From: an uncultured Chloroflexota bacterium
Lineage (GTDB): Bacteria > Chloroflexota > Anaerolineae > Caldilineales > Caldilineaceae
Assembly (NCBI GenBank): GCA_903858085.1
Contig: CAIOHJ010000208.1
Coordinates: 1 to 11,539 of the forward strand
Reading direction: 5' to 3'
DNA length: 11,539 bases
A program made the translations under genes and the position numbers. Below, one piece after another: positions 1-7,933 of this stretch. The notes beneath the pieces are model-generated. The model was not told the origin of the DNA. It ran no database searches and was given only the letters and a program-made list of their open reading frames with translations. Each line of letters begins with the position of its first letter. The stretch's first letter is position 1.

Positions 1-1065
1 AGTCAGCTGGCGCCGGGCACACGGCTGATGGCTGTCATCAAAGCCAATGCCTACGGCCATGGGGCACCCGTCACAGCCCAGCTGCTGCAGACAGCCGGGG
101 CCGATGCCTTTGCCGTCGCCAGCCTGTCAGAAGCCCTGGAGCTCCGCCAGGCTGGGATCAGAGTGCCGGTGCTGGTGCTGGGCTACACGCCTGGCTGGCA
201 AGCCGACCTGGCGCTGGCCTATGGGGTGACCCTGACCGTTTTTGACATGGAGACTGCCGCAGCGCTGCAGGCGGCTGCGGCGATGCAGCGCCAATCCCTG
301 ACCCTGCATCTCAAGGTCAACACCGGCATGAACCGTCTCGGTGTGAGCCCCCCAGAAGCGCCGGCTCTGCTCTCCGCTCTCCAGCAAATGGAGTGGCTGC
401 GGGTCGAAGGGATCTTCACCCATTTCGCCACCTCAGATGCCGCCGACAAAGTCCACGCCGATCTGCAATTTGTTCGTTTTCAGCAGCTGCTCACCCAGCT
501 GGCAGACGCCGGTCTGCGCCCACCCATCGCCCACGCGGCCAACTCGGCCGCCCTGCTGACCATGCCACAGACCCATCTGGAAATGGTGCGCTCGGGCATT
601 GCACTTTATGGGCTCGACCCAGACCGCGACGAATGCCGGTTGCCGCCAGGCTTTTCTCCGGTGCTGAGCTGGAAAGCCATCGTCGTCCAGGTCAACAGCC
701 TGGCCCCGGGCGAAGCGATCTCCTATGGTCGCGAATACATCACCCACAGGCCGACACGTGCGGCGGTGATTCCAGTCGGCTATGCCGATGGATTTCCGCG
801 CCGCCCCCACCACTGGGGCCATGTGCTGATCCACGGCCAGCCCGCTCCTATCTTGGGGCGGGTCTGTATGGACCAGACCATCGTCGATGTGACCGAGATC
901 GAACCGCTGTGGGGGACGGTCTGCCAAGGGGACGAGGTCGTGCTGATCGGCCACCAGGGAGAGCGTTCGATCACGGCGGCCGACGCTGGCGACCGCGTTC
1001 AGACCAACAACTACGACATCGTGAGCCGCATTCTGCCACGTGTCCCCAGAGTCTATGTCCGGTAA
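1..1065 (+). CDS. alr: Alanine racemase, N-terminus cut off by window edge
   Basis: PLP-dependent enzyme interconverting L- and D-alanine to supply D-alanine for peptidoglycan. The frame is open from base 1, so the ATG at 28 is internal; 354 residues are visible and about 25-30 N-terminal residues are missing compared with the usual 370-380. Seen in the fragment: the PLP-lysine motif AVIKANAYGHG (Lys14 of the fragment), the barrel motif MVRSGIALYGL, ISYGRE with the catalytic tyrosine (Tyr242, equivalent to Tyr265 of the Geobacillus enzyme), GYADGFPR (about 260) and CMDQ (289-292) in the C-terminal beta domain. The gene ends with TAA at 1063-1065, 11 nt before nth, whose Shine-Dalgarno sequence overlaps this stop codon; the two are probably co-transcribed. 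No frameshift is seen. Identification is secure; the upstream start and promoter lie outside the window. Confidence 0.96.
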   Translation, partial: SQLAPGTRLMAVIKANAYGHGAPVTAQLLQTAGADAFAVASLSEALELRQAGIRVPVLVLGYTPGWQADLALAYGVTLTVFDMETAAALQAAAAMQRQSLTLHLKVNTGMNRLGVSPPEAPALLSALQQMEWLRVEGIFTHFATSDAADKVHADLQFVRFQQLLTQLADAGLRPPIAHAANSAALLTMPQTHLEMVRSGIALYGLDPDRDECRLPPGFSPVLSWKAIVVQVNSLAPGEAISYGREYITHRPTRAAVIPVGYADGFPRRPHHWGHVLIHGQPAPILGRVCMDQTIVDVTEIEPLWGTVCQGDEVVLIGHQGERSITAADAGDRVQTNNYDIVSRILPRVPRVYVR

Positions 1066-1076
1066 AGGAGCAAAAG

Positions 1077-1775
1077 ATGGCAGCCGCTGCAGCACTCGTA
1101 CAGAAAGCCTGGCAGGTGCATACCACCTTGATCGAACAGTATGGAGAGGCTCGTTTTCAACGAAGCGAAAATCCGGTAGACGAATTGATCGCCACCCTCC
1201 TGAGCGCCAACACCAACGATGCCAACAGCGGCCGCGCCTTTGCCCAGCTGAAGGCGCACTTTGGCGACGACTGGGAGGCGGTGCAAAGGGCGCCGATCGA
1301 GACCCTCAAAGCGTTGATTCGCCCTGCAGGGATGTACAACCAAAAAGCCCCGGCGATCGTTGCCACCCTGGAAAAACTTCAGAGAGACTGGGGCTGCTAC
1401 GATTTGAGCCATCTGGCTGACTTGCCAGCCGCTGAAGCGCTGGCCTATCTGACCACGCTGCCCGGCGTCGGCCACAAAACCGCCAGCATTGTCCTTCTTT
1501 TCTGCTTCAACGGGGCAGCCTTTCCCGTCGACACCCATATCCAACGGATCTCGCAGCGCATCGGGCTCAGTGGGCGGCGAGCCTCCCCCGAGAAGATCAA
1601 ACAGATCTGGGAACAGCTGCTGCCCCCCAGCACCTTCTACCCACTCCACCTCAACTTGATCCAGCACGGGCGCCGTACCTGCCAGGCGCTGACCCCGCGC
1701 TGCACCCGCTGCCCGCTGCAGAGCCTCTGCGACTACGACCAACAAAGTGGGGAGTGGCACACAGAGAGCCGCTAA
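1077..1775 (+). CDS. nth: Endonuclease III (DNA glycosylase/AP lyase)
   Basis: Base-excision repair enzyme that removes oxidised pyrimidines and cleaves the abasic site. The 232-residue product has the usual family layout: helix-hairpin-helix LPGVGHKTA (about 128-136) with the catalytic lysine Lys134, the catalytic aspartate in FPVDTHIQR (Asp152), and a complete C-terminal iron-sulfur loop C-x6-C-x2-C-x5-C (Cys202, 209, 212, 218). The motif LLSANTND (41-48) replaces the more common LLSAQ(A/T)TD. I chose the ATG at 1077 because AAAGGAG at 1064-1070 lies 6 nt upstream. The same frame stays open far upstream, but that part overlaps alr and shows no Nth-like sequence. It follows alr by 11 nt and is probably expressed with it. 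Confidence 0.96.
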   Translation: MAAAAALVQKAWQVHTTLIEQYGEARFQRSENPVDELIATLLSANTNDANSGRAFAQLKAHFGDDWEAVQRAPIETLKALIRPAGMYNQKAPAIVATLEKLQRDWGCYDLSHLADLPAAEALAYLTTLPGVGHKTASIVLLFCFNGAAFPVDTHIQRISQRIGLSGRRASPEKIKQIWEQLLPPSTFYPLHLNLIQHGRRTCQALTPRCTRCPLQSLCDYDQQSGEWHTESR

Positions 1776-1788
1776 ACGCAGGAAACAC

Positions 1789-1812
1789 AAAAAGGCGGGC
1801 ACGATGCCCGCC
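1789..1812 (-). terminator. Rho-independent terminator of rpsT
   Basis: A perfect 8-bp stem, GGCGGGCA at 1794-1801 and TGCCCGCC at 1805-1812, encloses a 3-nt loop. Read on the - strand it is followed by TTTTT (1793-1789), the form of an intrinsic terminator, about 65 nt after the rpsT stop. On the + strand no T-run follows the stem, so it is at best a weak stop for the convergent alr-nth transcript, which ends only 18 nt before it. Confidence 0.85.
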
Positions 1813-1876
1813 TGGCGGAACCCTTGTTCGGTTCAAAAACAATTCAAGATCAGACCCAAAGACACAGCTGCTGCGC

Positions 1877-2143
1877 TCAGGCTGTTGCACCCTTATTCAA
1901 CAACAAGGCAAGCCGTCCTGTGCGGCGGGATGCATTGTTGGCATGAATGGCACCTTTGCTGGCAGCCCGGGCCAGCACCCGCTCGGCGTTGCGCACCAGT
2001 TCAGCAGCGTTGGAATCGCCGTTTTCAATGGCCAGACGCGCCTTTTTGATGGCCGTGCGTGCACTGCTGCGATAGACCCGGTTGCGCGCCATGCGCTCTG
2101 GATTTTGACGGCTCCGTTTTTCGGCTGACTTTGTGTTTGCCAT
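1877..2143 (-). CDS. rpsT: Small ribosomal subunit protein S20
   Basis: S20 is a primary 16S rRNA-binding protein of the 30S subunit. The 88-residue product begins MANTKSAEKRSRQ, the family signature (MANxKSAxKR), and is strongly basic with the expected long helices, for example SSARTAIKKARLAI and the C-terminal NNASRRTGRLALLLNK. Length is normal for the family. The start ATG (2143-2141) is supported by GGGAG about 10 nt upstream and by the conserved N-terminus. It is transcribed from its own promoter (2283-2311) through a leader of about 130 nt with hairpins, and ends at the terminator at 1789-1812. It converges with nth. In other bacteria S20 represses its own translation; whether the leader here does this is inference. 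Confidence 0.97.
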   Translation of the reverse strand: MANTKSAEKRSRQNPERMARNRVYRSSARTAIKKARLAIENGDSNAAELVRNAERVLARAASKGAIHANNASRRTGRLALLLNKGATA

Positions 2144-2167
2144 CCTGCTTTTGCTCCCAAATTTTTA

Positions 2168-2222
2168 TCGACCTGAATTGTCGACCCTGTCCTGAAAACG
2201 TTTTTGTGTCAATCGGTTGACA
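2168..2222 (-). promoter_or_regulatory. Structured 5' leader of rpsT (two hairpins)
   Basis: Between the predicted transcription start (near 2276) and the rpsT ATG lie about 130 nt without a gene. They hold two perfect inverted repeats: TGTCAA/TTGACA at 2207-2212 and 2217-2222 with a 4-nt loop, and TCGAC/GTCGA at 2168-2172 and 2180-2184 with a 7-nt loop. The second ends only a few nt upstream of the GGGAG ribosome binding site. Such an arrangement could control S20 translation. The TTGACA half-site also resembles a -35 box, but no matching -10 lies at the correct distance on either strand. Confidence 0.4.
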
Positions 2223-2282
2223 GCGATTGGTATCGGTCGTCGTTGCCATCAAAACACTTTTTGTCTTCTACCACAAGCCTTT

Positions 2283-2311
2283 ATTATACAGAGGGCAGGC
2301 CCGTTTGTCGA
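2283..2311 (-). promoter_or_regulatory. Sigma-70-type promoter of rpsT
   Basis: On the - strand a -35 box TCGACA (2311-2306, 5 of 6 consensus bases) is followed after exactly 17 bp by a perfect -10 box TATAAT (2288-2283). Transcription would begin near 2276 and read into rpsT. Position between DUF2085 and rpsT shows that rpsT can be expressed apart from the upstream operon. Confidence 0.8.
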
Positions 2312-2347
2312 ATTGGCCACAAAGCCAACAACCATTCTCGAAGCTGG

Positions 2348-2365
2348 AGAACGCAGGTGCGTTCT
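2348..2365 (-). repeat. Inverted repeat just after the DUF2085 gene
   Basis: A perfect 7-bp stem, AGAACGC at 2348-2354 and GCGTTCT at 2359-2365, with a 4-nt loop, starts 13 nt beyond the stop codon of the DUF2085 gene. No T-run follows on the - strand, so it is not a classic intrinsic terminator. It may mark the 3' end of the long operon or protect its mRNA. A second 5-bp repeat (TTCTC 2335-2339, GAGAA 2347-2351) overlaps it and could form only in its absence. Confidence 0.4.
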
Positions 2366-2378
2366 GGGAGGGCCCTTG

Positions 2379-3015
<637 letters not shown>

Positions 3016-3023
<8 letters not shown>

Positions 3024-3284
3024 CGTTCAGAGGGCGGGAAGAAGTAGCCAGCACCGAACGCAGCTTTTCCCAGGAATGGGGCGGATACAGCAGCAGGCCG
3101 CCTTCGATCTCCAGCACAGGAATCCAGCTGCGATAGCGTTCGTAGGCGGCTGGATCTTCCAGAATGTTCTGTTCGCGCAAGACAAAGGCCCTGTCGCTCT
3201 GGAGTTCGGCCAGCATCGCTTTCAGCTCGTCACACAACCCACAGTCGGGTTTGCCGTACAAAGTCAGTTGGATCGGCCCCAGGG

Positions 3285-3288
<4 letters not shown>
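3016..3288 (-). CDS. Glutaredoxin-like (DUF836) CXXC protein
   Basis: Small thioredoxin-fold protein of 90 residues. Seen: a beta strand LTLYGKPDCGLCDE with a CGLC redox motif (Cys16, Cys19), and WIPVLEIEGG (55-64) holding the cis-proline (Pro57) that faces the active site in this fold. There is no signal peptide or membrane segment, so it should be cytoplasmic. Its ATG overlaps the ccdA stop codon as ATGA (3288-3285) and has GGGGA 7 nt upstream; its end overlaps the DUF2085 gene. This tight linkage to ccdA suggests it passes electrons to CcdA or exchanges disulfides with it, though thioredoxin is the known donor in the family. The substrate is not known. Confidence 0.82.
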
Positions 3289-4199
<911 letters not shown>

Positions 4200-4206
4200 C
4201 TCGAAG

Positions 4207-4211
4207 CCTCC
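4207..4211 (-). promoter_or_regulatory. Ribosome binding site that sets the ccdA start
   Basis: GGAGG on the - strand (4211-4207) stands 7 nt before the ATG at 4199. It lies inside the five codons between an earlier in-frame ATG (4214) and this one, so the shorter form starting at 4199 is preferred. The earlier ATG has only a weak GGGG about 13 nt upstream. Confidence 0.65.
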
Positions 4212-4232
4212 CATTTTGATGAGGGCACCCCG

Positions 4233-4376
4233 TCAGGATGGGCGCCGTTTTGCTGCCAGCTCCTCGCGCAGTGTCTCCATCTCGCTGTCCAGCTGGCGTT
4301 GACGCACACCCAGGTAGACCAGATAGAGGGTGACCAACAGCCAGACCGCCACAAAGCCCATCACAAGGTAAAACAT
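4233..4376 (-). CDS. ccmD: Small CcmD-like membrane protein
   Basis: A 47-residue protein, typical of CcmD in length and layout: one membrane helix at residues 2-23 (FYLVMGFVAVWLLVTLYLVYL) shown here by position and composition, followed by a charged helix RQRQLDSEMETLREEL that may form a coiled coil. CcmD stabilises the CcmABC complex and helps release haem-loaded CcmE. Its ATG shares a base with the ccmC stop (TGATG at 4378-4374), so translation is coupled. It ends 33 nt before ccdA. CcmD sequences are poorly conserved; the call rests on size, topology and position directly after ccmC. Confidence 0.8.
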   Translation of the reverse strand: MFYLVMGFVAVWLLVTLYLVYLGVRQRQLDSEMETLREELAAKRRPS

Positions 4377-5122
4377 CAGCTCCCCACTTCCTCGCGCAGC
4401 TCGGCCAACGCGTCTTCGTTGCGCAGCTGGCGCCAGCGCAGCACGACCAGCGCGCTAAAGAGTATACAAAACGCGACCAGATTCCAGGAAAGCACCTGGG
4501 TCATTGTCTCCCCAACACGAAAATCGCCCTGGGCATCGGCATTTTCAGCGCCGTAGACCACAGGATGGATCGAGCGAAACAGACGGGCGCTGTAAAAAGT
4601 CAGCGGCACACTCAAAAAAGCGACGATCGCATAAATGCTGCCAAAGCGCGCTCGCACGCTCCGGTCGTCGATTCCGTTGCGGAAAAGCAGGTAGGCCAGA
4701 TAGACCAGCACCGTAATTGTCGAGGTCGTCAGCCGTGGATCCCAGGTCCAGTAGGTGTTCCAGGTCGGCTTGGCCCAGAACATCCCGGTCAGAATGGTCC
4801 CGATTCCGCAGAGCAGACCGGCCTCGATCGCTGCCTGGGAGACGCGGTCCCAGTCCAGCTCCCGCCGCACAAGATAGACGCTGCTTGCGACCACCGACAG
4901 CACAAAGCCGGCCAGGGCACCGATGTTGCAGCCCATGTGCACATAGAAAATTCGCTGAGCCAGCTGCTCGTCTCCGGCCAGATTGCTGGCGGCTGGGGCG
5001 TACGCCAGCGACAGCCACATCGCCACAGCCATCGAAGCCACCGTCAGCCCCCCCAACCCAAGCTGAAGCAGATCCACGCCACGCCAACCGACTGCATTGG
5101 ATTTCACTGTTGTCACACCCAT
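4376..5122 (-). CDS. ccmC: Haem-handling protein CcmC
   Basis: Membrane protein that presents haem to CcmE at the outer face of the cytoplasmic membrane. The 248-residue product has the tryptophan-rich WWD motif in the form WAKPTWNTYWTWDPR (116-130) and two conserved outer histidines, His62 in FYVHMG and His186 in SIHPVV. Six membrane helices can be placed, near 22-40, 59-84, 99-115, 132-147, 160-177 and 209-229. An extra cysteine (Cys65) stands three residues after His62. The start ATG follows AAGGAG closely and lies 11 nt after ccmB; its stop overlaps ccmD. The neighbours ccmB and ccmD confirm the assignment over other WWD proteins such as CcmF or CcsA. Confidence 0.93.
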   Translation of the reverse strand: MGVTTVKSNAVGWRGVDLLQLGLGGLTVASMAVAMWLSLAYAPAASNLAGDEQLAQRIFYVHMGCNIGALAGFVLSVVASSVYLVRRELDWDRVSQAAIEAGLLCGIGTILTGMFWAKPTWNTYWTWDPRLTTSTITVLVYLAYLLFRNGIDDRSVRARFGSIYAIVAFLSVPLTFYSARLFRSIHPVVYGAENADAQGDFRVGETMTQVLSWNLVAFCILFSALVVLRWRQLRNEDALAELREEVGS

Positions 5123-5133
5123 TCGCTCCTTTT

Positions 5134-5922
5134 TTAGGCGTCCTCCCAGATCAGATCGAAGAGCAAAAACGCCACCACGACAAAGATCGCATCAAAGACC
5201 GCCAACAAATTGAACCACTGACTCAACTCGGCGAAATTTTTGCCGTCTACAATGGCGGCAGTCAACCCAACCCCCGCCACAAAGACCGGCACCATGACCG
5301 GCAGCAGAAGAATCGGCAGCATGCTTTCCCGCGCCCGATTGTTGGCCGTCAACGCCGCAAACAGCGTGCCGACCCCGACATACCCGATTCCCCCCAGCAG
5401 CACCGCCAGCAAGTTGTAGGGGTGAAAGAGATTGACGTCGAAGATAAAAAACATGACTGCCAGAATCACCAGCGTGGTTGCCAGTGTAAAAAACAGATTG
5501 GCCAGCACTTTGCCAAAATAGATTGCGCTGCGGTCTACCGGGGCCAGCAACAGCGCAGAAAGGGTGCCCCGATCCACTTCGGCACCAAAGCTTCGGTTCA
5601 ACCCCAGGACCCCTGCAAACAACACGACCACCCACAAGACACCCGGCGCAATCATCTCCGACCGGGGCACCCGCAAGTCGAAGGCCAGGCCAAAGATCAA
5701 CACGGCCAACACGCTGAAAGAGGTCATTGTGCTGAAGACCTCACGCCCGCGCACCTCAGCGCGCATATCCTTGGCAAAGATGGCCCCCACCTTGGCAAAA
5801 TAGGCGGATCCCCCGCCGCCGGCCCGCATGGTCGCCGGGTGCGCCGCCAATCCCTCTGCAGCCCTCTGTTCGGCCCTCTGTTCGGCCCTCTGTTCGGCCA
5901 TCTTCGTCGAATCTTTTGACAC
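5134..5922 (-). CDS. ccmB: CcmB, membrane subunit of the CcmAB transporter
   Basis: Permease partner of the ATPase CcmA; CcmAB energy releases haem-loaded CcmE from CcmC. The product is 262 residues, about 40 longer than usual CcmB. The extra length is an N-terminal hydrophilic extension holding AEQR three times (9-20) and a glycine run (35-38). The family core begins at FAKDMRAEVRGRE (49-61) and continues with a helix near 67-82, GLNRSFGAEVDRGTLSALLLAP (shared pattern near 107-128) and further membrane segments to the C-terminus. The start is taken as GTG at 5922-5920, with purine-rich AAGG and GGGAG just upstream; an ATG at 5901 is possible but has no ribosome binding site. It lies 34 nt after ccmA and 11 nt before ccmC. 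Confidence 0.92.
   Translation of the reverse strand: MSKDSTKMAEQRAEQRAEQRAAEGLAAHPATMRAGGGGSAYFAKVGAIFAKDMRAEVRGREVFSTMTSFSVLAVLIFGLAFDLRVPRSEMIAPGVLWVVVLFAGVLGLNRSFGAEVDRGTLSALLLAPVDRSAIYFGKVLANLFFTLATTLVILAVMFFIFDVNLFHPYNLLAVLLGGIGYVGVGTLFAALTANNRARESMLPILLLPVMVPVFVAGVGLTAAIVDGKNFAELSQWFNLLAVFDAIFVVVAFLLFDLIWEDA
5861..5899 (-). repeat. 12-bp tandem repeat in ccmB
   Basis: Three perfect copies of a 12-bp unit (GCCCTCTGTTCG on the + strand; 5861-5872, 5873-5884, 5885-5896) plus three further bases. They encode AEQR repeated in the N-terminal extension of CcmB, and a degenerate partial copy lies at 5852-5860. The copy number could vary between strains without a frameshift. Confidence 0.95.
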
Positions 5923-5956
5923 ACACTCCCTGCCTTCCGAGAAGGGCCGTTGACGA

Positions 5957-6661
5957 TCAGATCTCGGCCATCCAGCCTCGCACTGTCTCGGCCGTCAACC
6001 GAGCTGCCGGTGCGCTCTGGGCGATCTTTCCCTCTGCCAGCAGCGTGATCGAATCGGCCCACAAAACAGCCCGTTCCAGGTTGTGTGTCGTGAGCAAAAT
6101 CGCCCGGCTGCTGGCGCCCAACGTGCGGATCAGGTGGGCCAGCGTCTCGGCGCTGGCTGGATCCAGCCCGGTATCGGGTTCATCCAACAACAGCACTGGC
6201 GGGTCGTGCAGAATTGCACGGCCGATCGCCAGCCGCTGGGTCATACCCCGGCTGTAGGAGCGCACAACATCGTGGCGCCGCGGCCACAGATCGACTGCAT
6301 GCAAGACAGCTTCCACCCGTTCTGCCGGCCGCTGCAGGTCGTAGAGCCGCGCAAAAAAGAGCAGATTGTCCCAGCCGCTCAGGTTGTCATACAGCAGGGG
6401 GGCATGGGCGACCAGCCCGATATAACGACGGATTTCGTGGCCAGCTCGGCGGGTGGAGACCCCGCCCAGCAACACTTCGCCGCGGTCTGGCTGGGTCAAC
6501 CCAGAAATAATGCGCATCAAGGTCGACTTCCCTGCCCCATTGGCACCGAGCAGCGCCATGACCTCTCCCTGGGGCACCACAAGGTCGACGCTGTTCAGCA
6601 CCCGTTTGCGCCCGTACCGCTTGGCCACTTTGCGTGCAACGATCAACCCTTCTTCGCCCAC
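5957..6661 (-). CDS. ccmA: CcmA, ATP-binding subunit of the CcmAB transporter
   Basis: Cytoplasmic ABC ATPase of 234 residues. Seen: Walker A GANGAGKST (39-47), signature YSRGMTQRL (136-144), Walker B VLLLDEP (156-162), and the switch histidine in LTTHN (His193). The signature reads SRGMTQR, as in CcmA-type ATPases, rather than LSGGQ. The start is GTG at 6661-6659 with GAGG 6 nt upstream; the gene begins 39 nt after ccmE and ends 34 nt before ccmB. With CcmB it uses ATP hydrolysis to release holo-CcmE. Sequence alone would fit other small export ATPases, but the ccmE-ccmA-ccmB-ccmC order settles it. Confidence 0.93.
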   Translation of the reverse strand: MGEEGLIVARKVAKRYGRKRVLNSVDLVVPQGEVMALLGANGAGKSTLMRIISGLTQPDRGEVLLGGVSTRRAGHEIRRYIGLVAHAPLLYDNLSGWDNLLFFARLYDLQRPAERVEAVLHAVDLWPRRHDVVRSYSRGMTQRLAIGRAILHDPPVLLLDEPDTGLDPASAETLAHLIRTLGASSRAILLTTHNLERAVLWADSITLLAEGKIAQSAPAARLTAETVRGWMAEI

Positions 6662-6700
6662 TGGTTTCCTCTTGCCCTCTGCGGCTGGCAGACTGTACCC

Positions 6701-7186
6701 CTAGCGGACAGACTCGACAAAGACTTCTTCGGGTTCTTCTTCGTAACGGCTCGGACATTTGAGCAGCAACGTCTCGGCCTGAAAAGTGCCGTCTGGCAGC
6801 AGCTCCCCTTCGATAATCGCCGAAGCAGCCCGGGTAAAATTGTCTGGACGCGGGCCGAAGAAGACGATCGGCAGCTCCTGCAGGCTCTCGTCGGCAATTT
6901 TGAACCGTAGCGTCACTTCCCGGGAATCCCAATCTTCGCTGTTCGCCACAACCTCACCGCTCACCCGTACCCGCTCCCCATAAATTTGTGGGGTCCGCTG
7001 ATAGAGTTCAGCGACGGTCAGGTAATAGGCCCCTGTCGTCGTCGTCGCCGTGTAGACCTGAAAAATTAAAAAGCCCACAAAGGTCAGCAACAACAGCCCA
7101 CCGACCAGATATTTTGTGTTGAAGCCCGCTCGCGTTCGTTCCCCTAGATGGCTCGGAATTGAAAGAGTGTTGAGTTCGTTGCTCAT
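6701..7186 (-). CDS. ccmE: Haem chaperone CcmE, CxxxY type
   Basis: Membrane-anchored haem chaperone, 161 residues. One N-terminal membrane helix (about 27-44) is followed by an OB-fold domain outside the membrane, with strands such as ERVRVSGEVV (71-80) and LPIVFFGPRPDNF (105-117). In the usual CcmE the haem is bound covalently by a histidine in an HxxxY motif; here the matching place reads CPSRY, with Cys144 and Tyr148, i.e. CxxxY. That form is known from Desulfovibrio and archaea (System I*). The ATG overlaps the stop of the DUF2007 gene (ATGA, 7186-7183) and has AGGAG 8 nt upstream. An acidic tail follows the motif. Confidence 0.92.
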   Translation of the reverse strand: MSNELNTLSIPSHLGERTRAGFNTKYLVGGLLLLTFVGFLIFQVYTATTTTGAYYLTVAELYQRTPQIYGERVRVSGEVVANSEDWDSREVTLRFKIADESLQELPIVFFGPRPDNFTRAASAIIEGELLPDGTFQAETLLLKCPSRYEEEPEEVFVESVR

Positions 7187-7572
7187 TCCAAAATCTCCTC
7201 TTCACCGTCCCCAGTTTCACCGTCCCCAGTTTCATCCTCTGCATCCAGCAGCAAGGTCAAGGCCTGGTCAACCAGCGGCGCGGGCACCAGCACCTTGACA
7301 ACCGCCAGGCTGCCGGCTGTCAACCCATAAATCGCGCCCACTGCCTCGCCGCGGATCAACGCAGGAATTCCCTCGCTCTCCAGCCGCCCCTTGACCACAT
7401 AGGCTTCCATCAGGTTGGCGGCTTCCCACACAACGACAGGCTCGTTTTCAGATCCTCCGCCGGTGGTGGTGGCTGCCCCAGTGGTGGCTGCCCCGGTCGC
7501 TGGGTCCCCGGCGGCCCCTCCCTCTGTGCGGCGGCGCAGCAGACCAGGCAGCCGCTCAATCAGTGTGCTCAT
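7183..7572 (-). CDS. DUF2007-type protein with low-complexity linker
   Basis: Protein of 129 residues with a C-terminal DUF2007-like domain (about 45-110): VVVWEAANLMEAYVVKGRLE, SEGIPALIRGE and AVVKVLVP are the family-like stretches. DUF2007 domains are small alpha/beta units of unknown biochemical role, sometimes labelled putative signal-transducing. An Ala/Thr/Gly-rich linker (19-40) precedes it and an acidic tail (110-129) with a duplicated ETGDG follows. The ATG at 7572 has GGGAG 9 nt upstream and removes a poor upstream extension. It overlaps the DUF952 gene by 17 nt and ccmE by 4 nt, so it is co-translated with the cytochrome genes; no link to haem is visible in its sequence. Confidence 0.75.
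   Translation of the reverse strand: MSTLIERLPGLLRRRTEGGAAGDPATGAATTGAATTTGGGSENEPVVVWEAANLMEAYVVKGRLESEGIPALIRGEAVGAIYGLTAGSLAVVKVLVPAPLVDQALTLLLDAEDETGDGETGDGEEEILE
7201..7234 (-). repeat. 15-bp tandem repeat at the 3' end of the DUF2007 gene
   Basis: Two perfect copies of a 15-bp unit (TTCACCGTCCCCAGT on the + strand; 7201-7215 and 7216-7230) plus four further bases. They encode the acidic ETGDG repeat near the C-terminus of the DUF2007 protein, just before the ccmE ribosome binding site. Confidence 0.95.
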
Positions 7573-7933
7573 CGGTTGACACTCCCAACTCCTGCGGCAG
7601 CTGAAAAGTTCCGTCCTCTCCACGTGGAAAGGGCACAATCCGCTCGACAGCAGTGCAGTTCAAAGGCCCATAAAGGTGTGGAAAGAGCTGTCCATCGGCC
7701 TCTTCCCAGCGCAGTTCAGCCACCAGCCGCGCAGGTGCGATACAAAGAATCATAAACACCCCCGGCACCTTTCGATAAAACTGCTCCGCCACTGCAACCA
7801 GCTGCCGACGCTCGCCCGTGCAGTGGATGAATCCCTCGGCGGCCAACGAAGGAGCCACATAGGCTGGCTGCGCCCGTTGCGTTTCCCAGCTGGCTGCGGG
7901 CACGATATGGTAAATTTCGCTCGGCTCAGCCAT
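7556..7933 (-). CDS. DUF952 family protein
   Basis: Protein of 125 residues spanning almost a whole DUF952 domain. Seen: IYHIVP at 7-12, APSLAAEGFIHCTG (27-40) with the conserved GFIHC/S core, and FPHLYGPLN (84-92). DUF952 has an ADP-ribosyltransferase-like fold, but its biochemical role is not established. I placed the start at the ATG at 7933, with AGGA 11 nt upstream; an ATG four codons earlier (7945) has only a badly placed AGG. It overlaps the hydrolase gene before it by 8 nt and the DUF2007 gene after it by 17 nt. Confidence 0.78.
   Translation of the reverse strand: MAEPSEIYHIVPAASWETQRAQPAYVAPSLAAEGFIHCTGERRQLVAVAEQFYRKVPGVFMILCIAPARLVAELRWEEADGQLFPHLYGPLNCTAVERIVPFPRGEDGTFQLPQELGVSTDEHTD

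Noticed and set aside
393..1076. Upstream extension of the nth reading frame
   Set aside because: It overlaps alr in another frame, has no endonuclease-like sequence, and a good ribosome binding site marks the start at 1077.
1794..1812. Terminator for the + strand alr-nth transcript
   Set aside because: No T-run follows the stem on the + strand; the T-run is on the - strand side and serves rpsT.
2207..2222. TTGACA on both strands as an extra or divergent promoter
   Set aside because: No -10-like box lies 16-18 bp away on either strand and no + strand gene follows; the inverted repeat is better read as a leader hairpin.
4215..4376. A missing N-terminal helix 1 of CcdA hidden in another frame upstream, which would explain the odd order by a frameshift
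   Set aside because: The upstream DNA encodes the complete CcmD-like protein and then only a short spacer; no SPCxLP-like sequence appears there in any - strand frame I read, and the motif is intact at the C-terminus.
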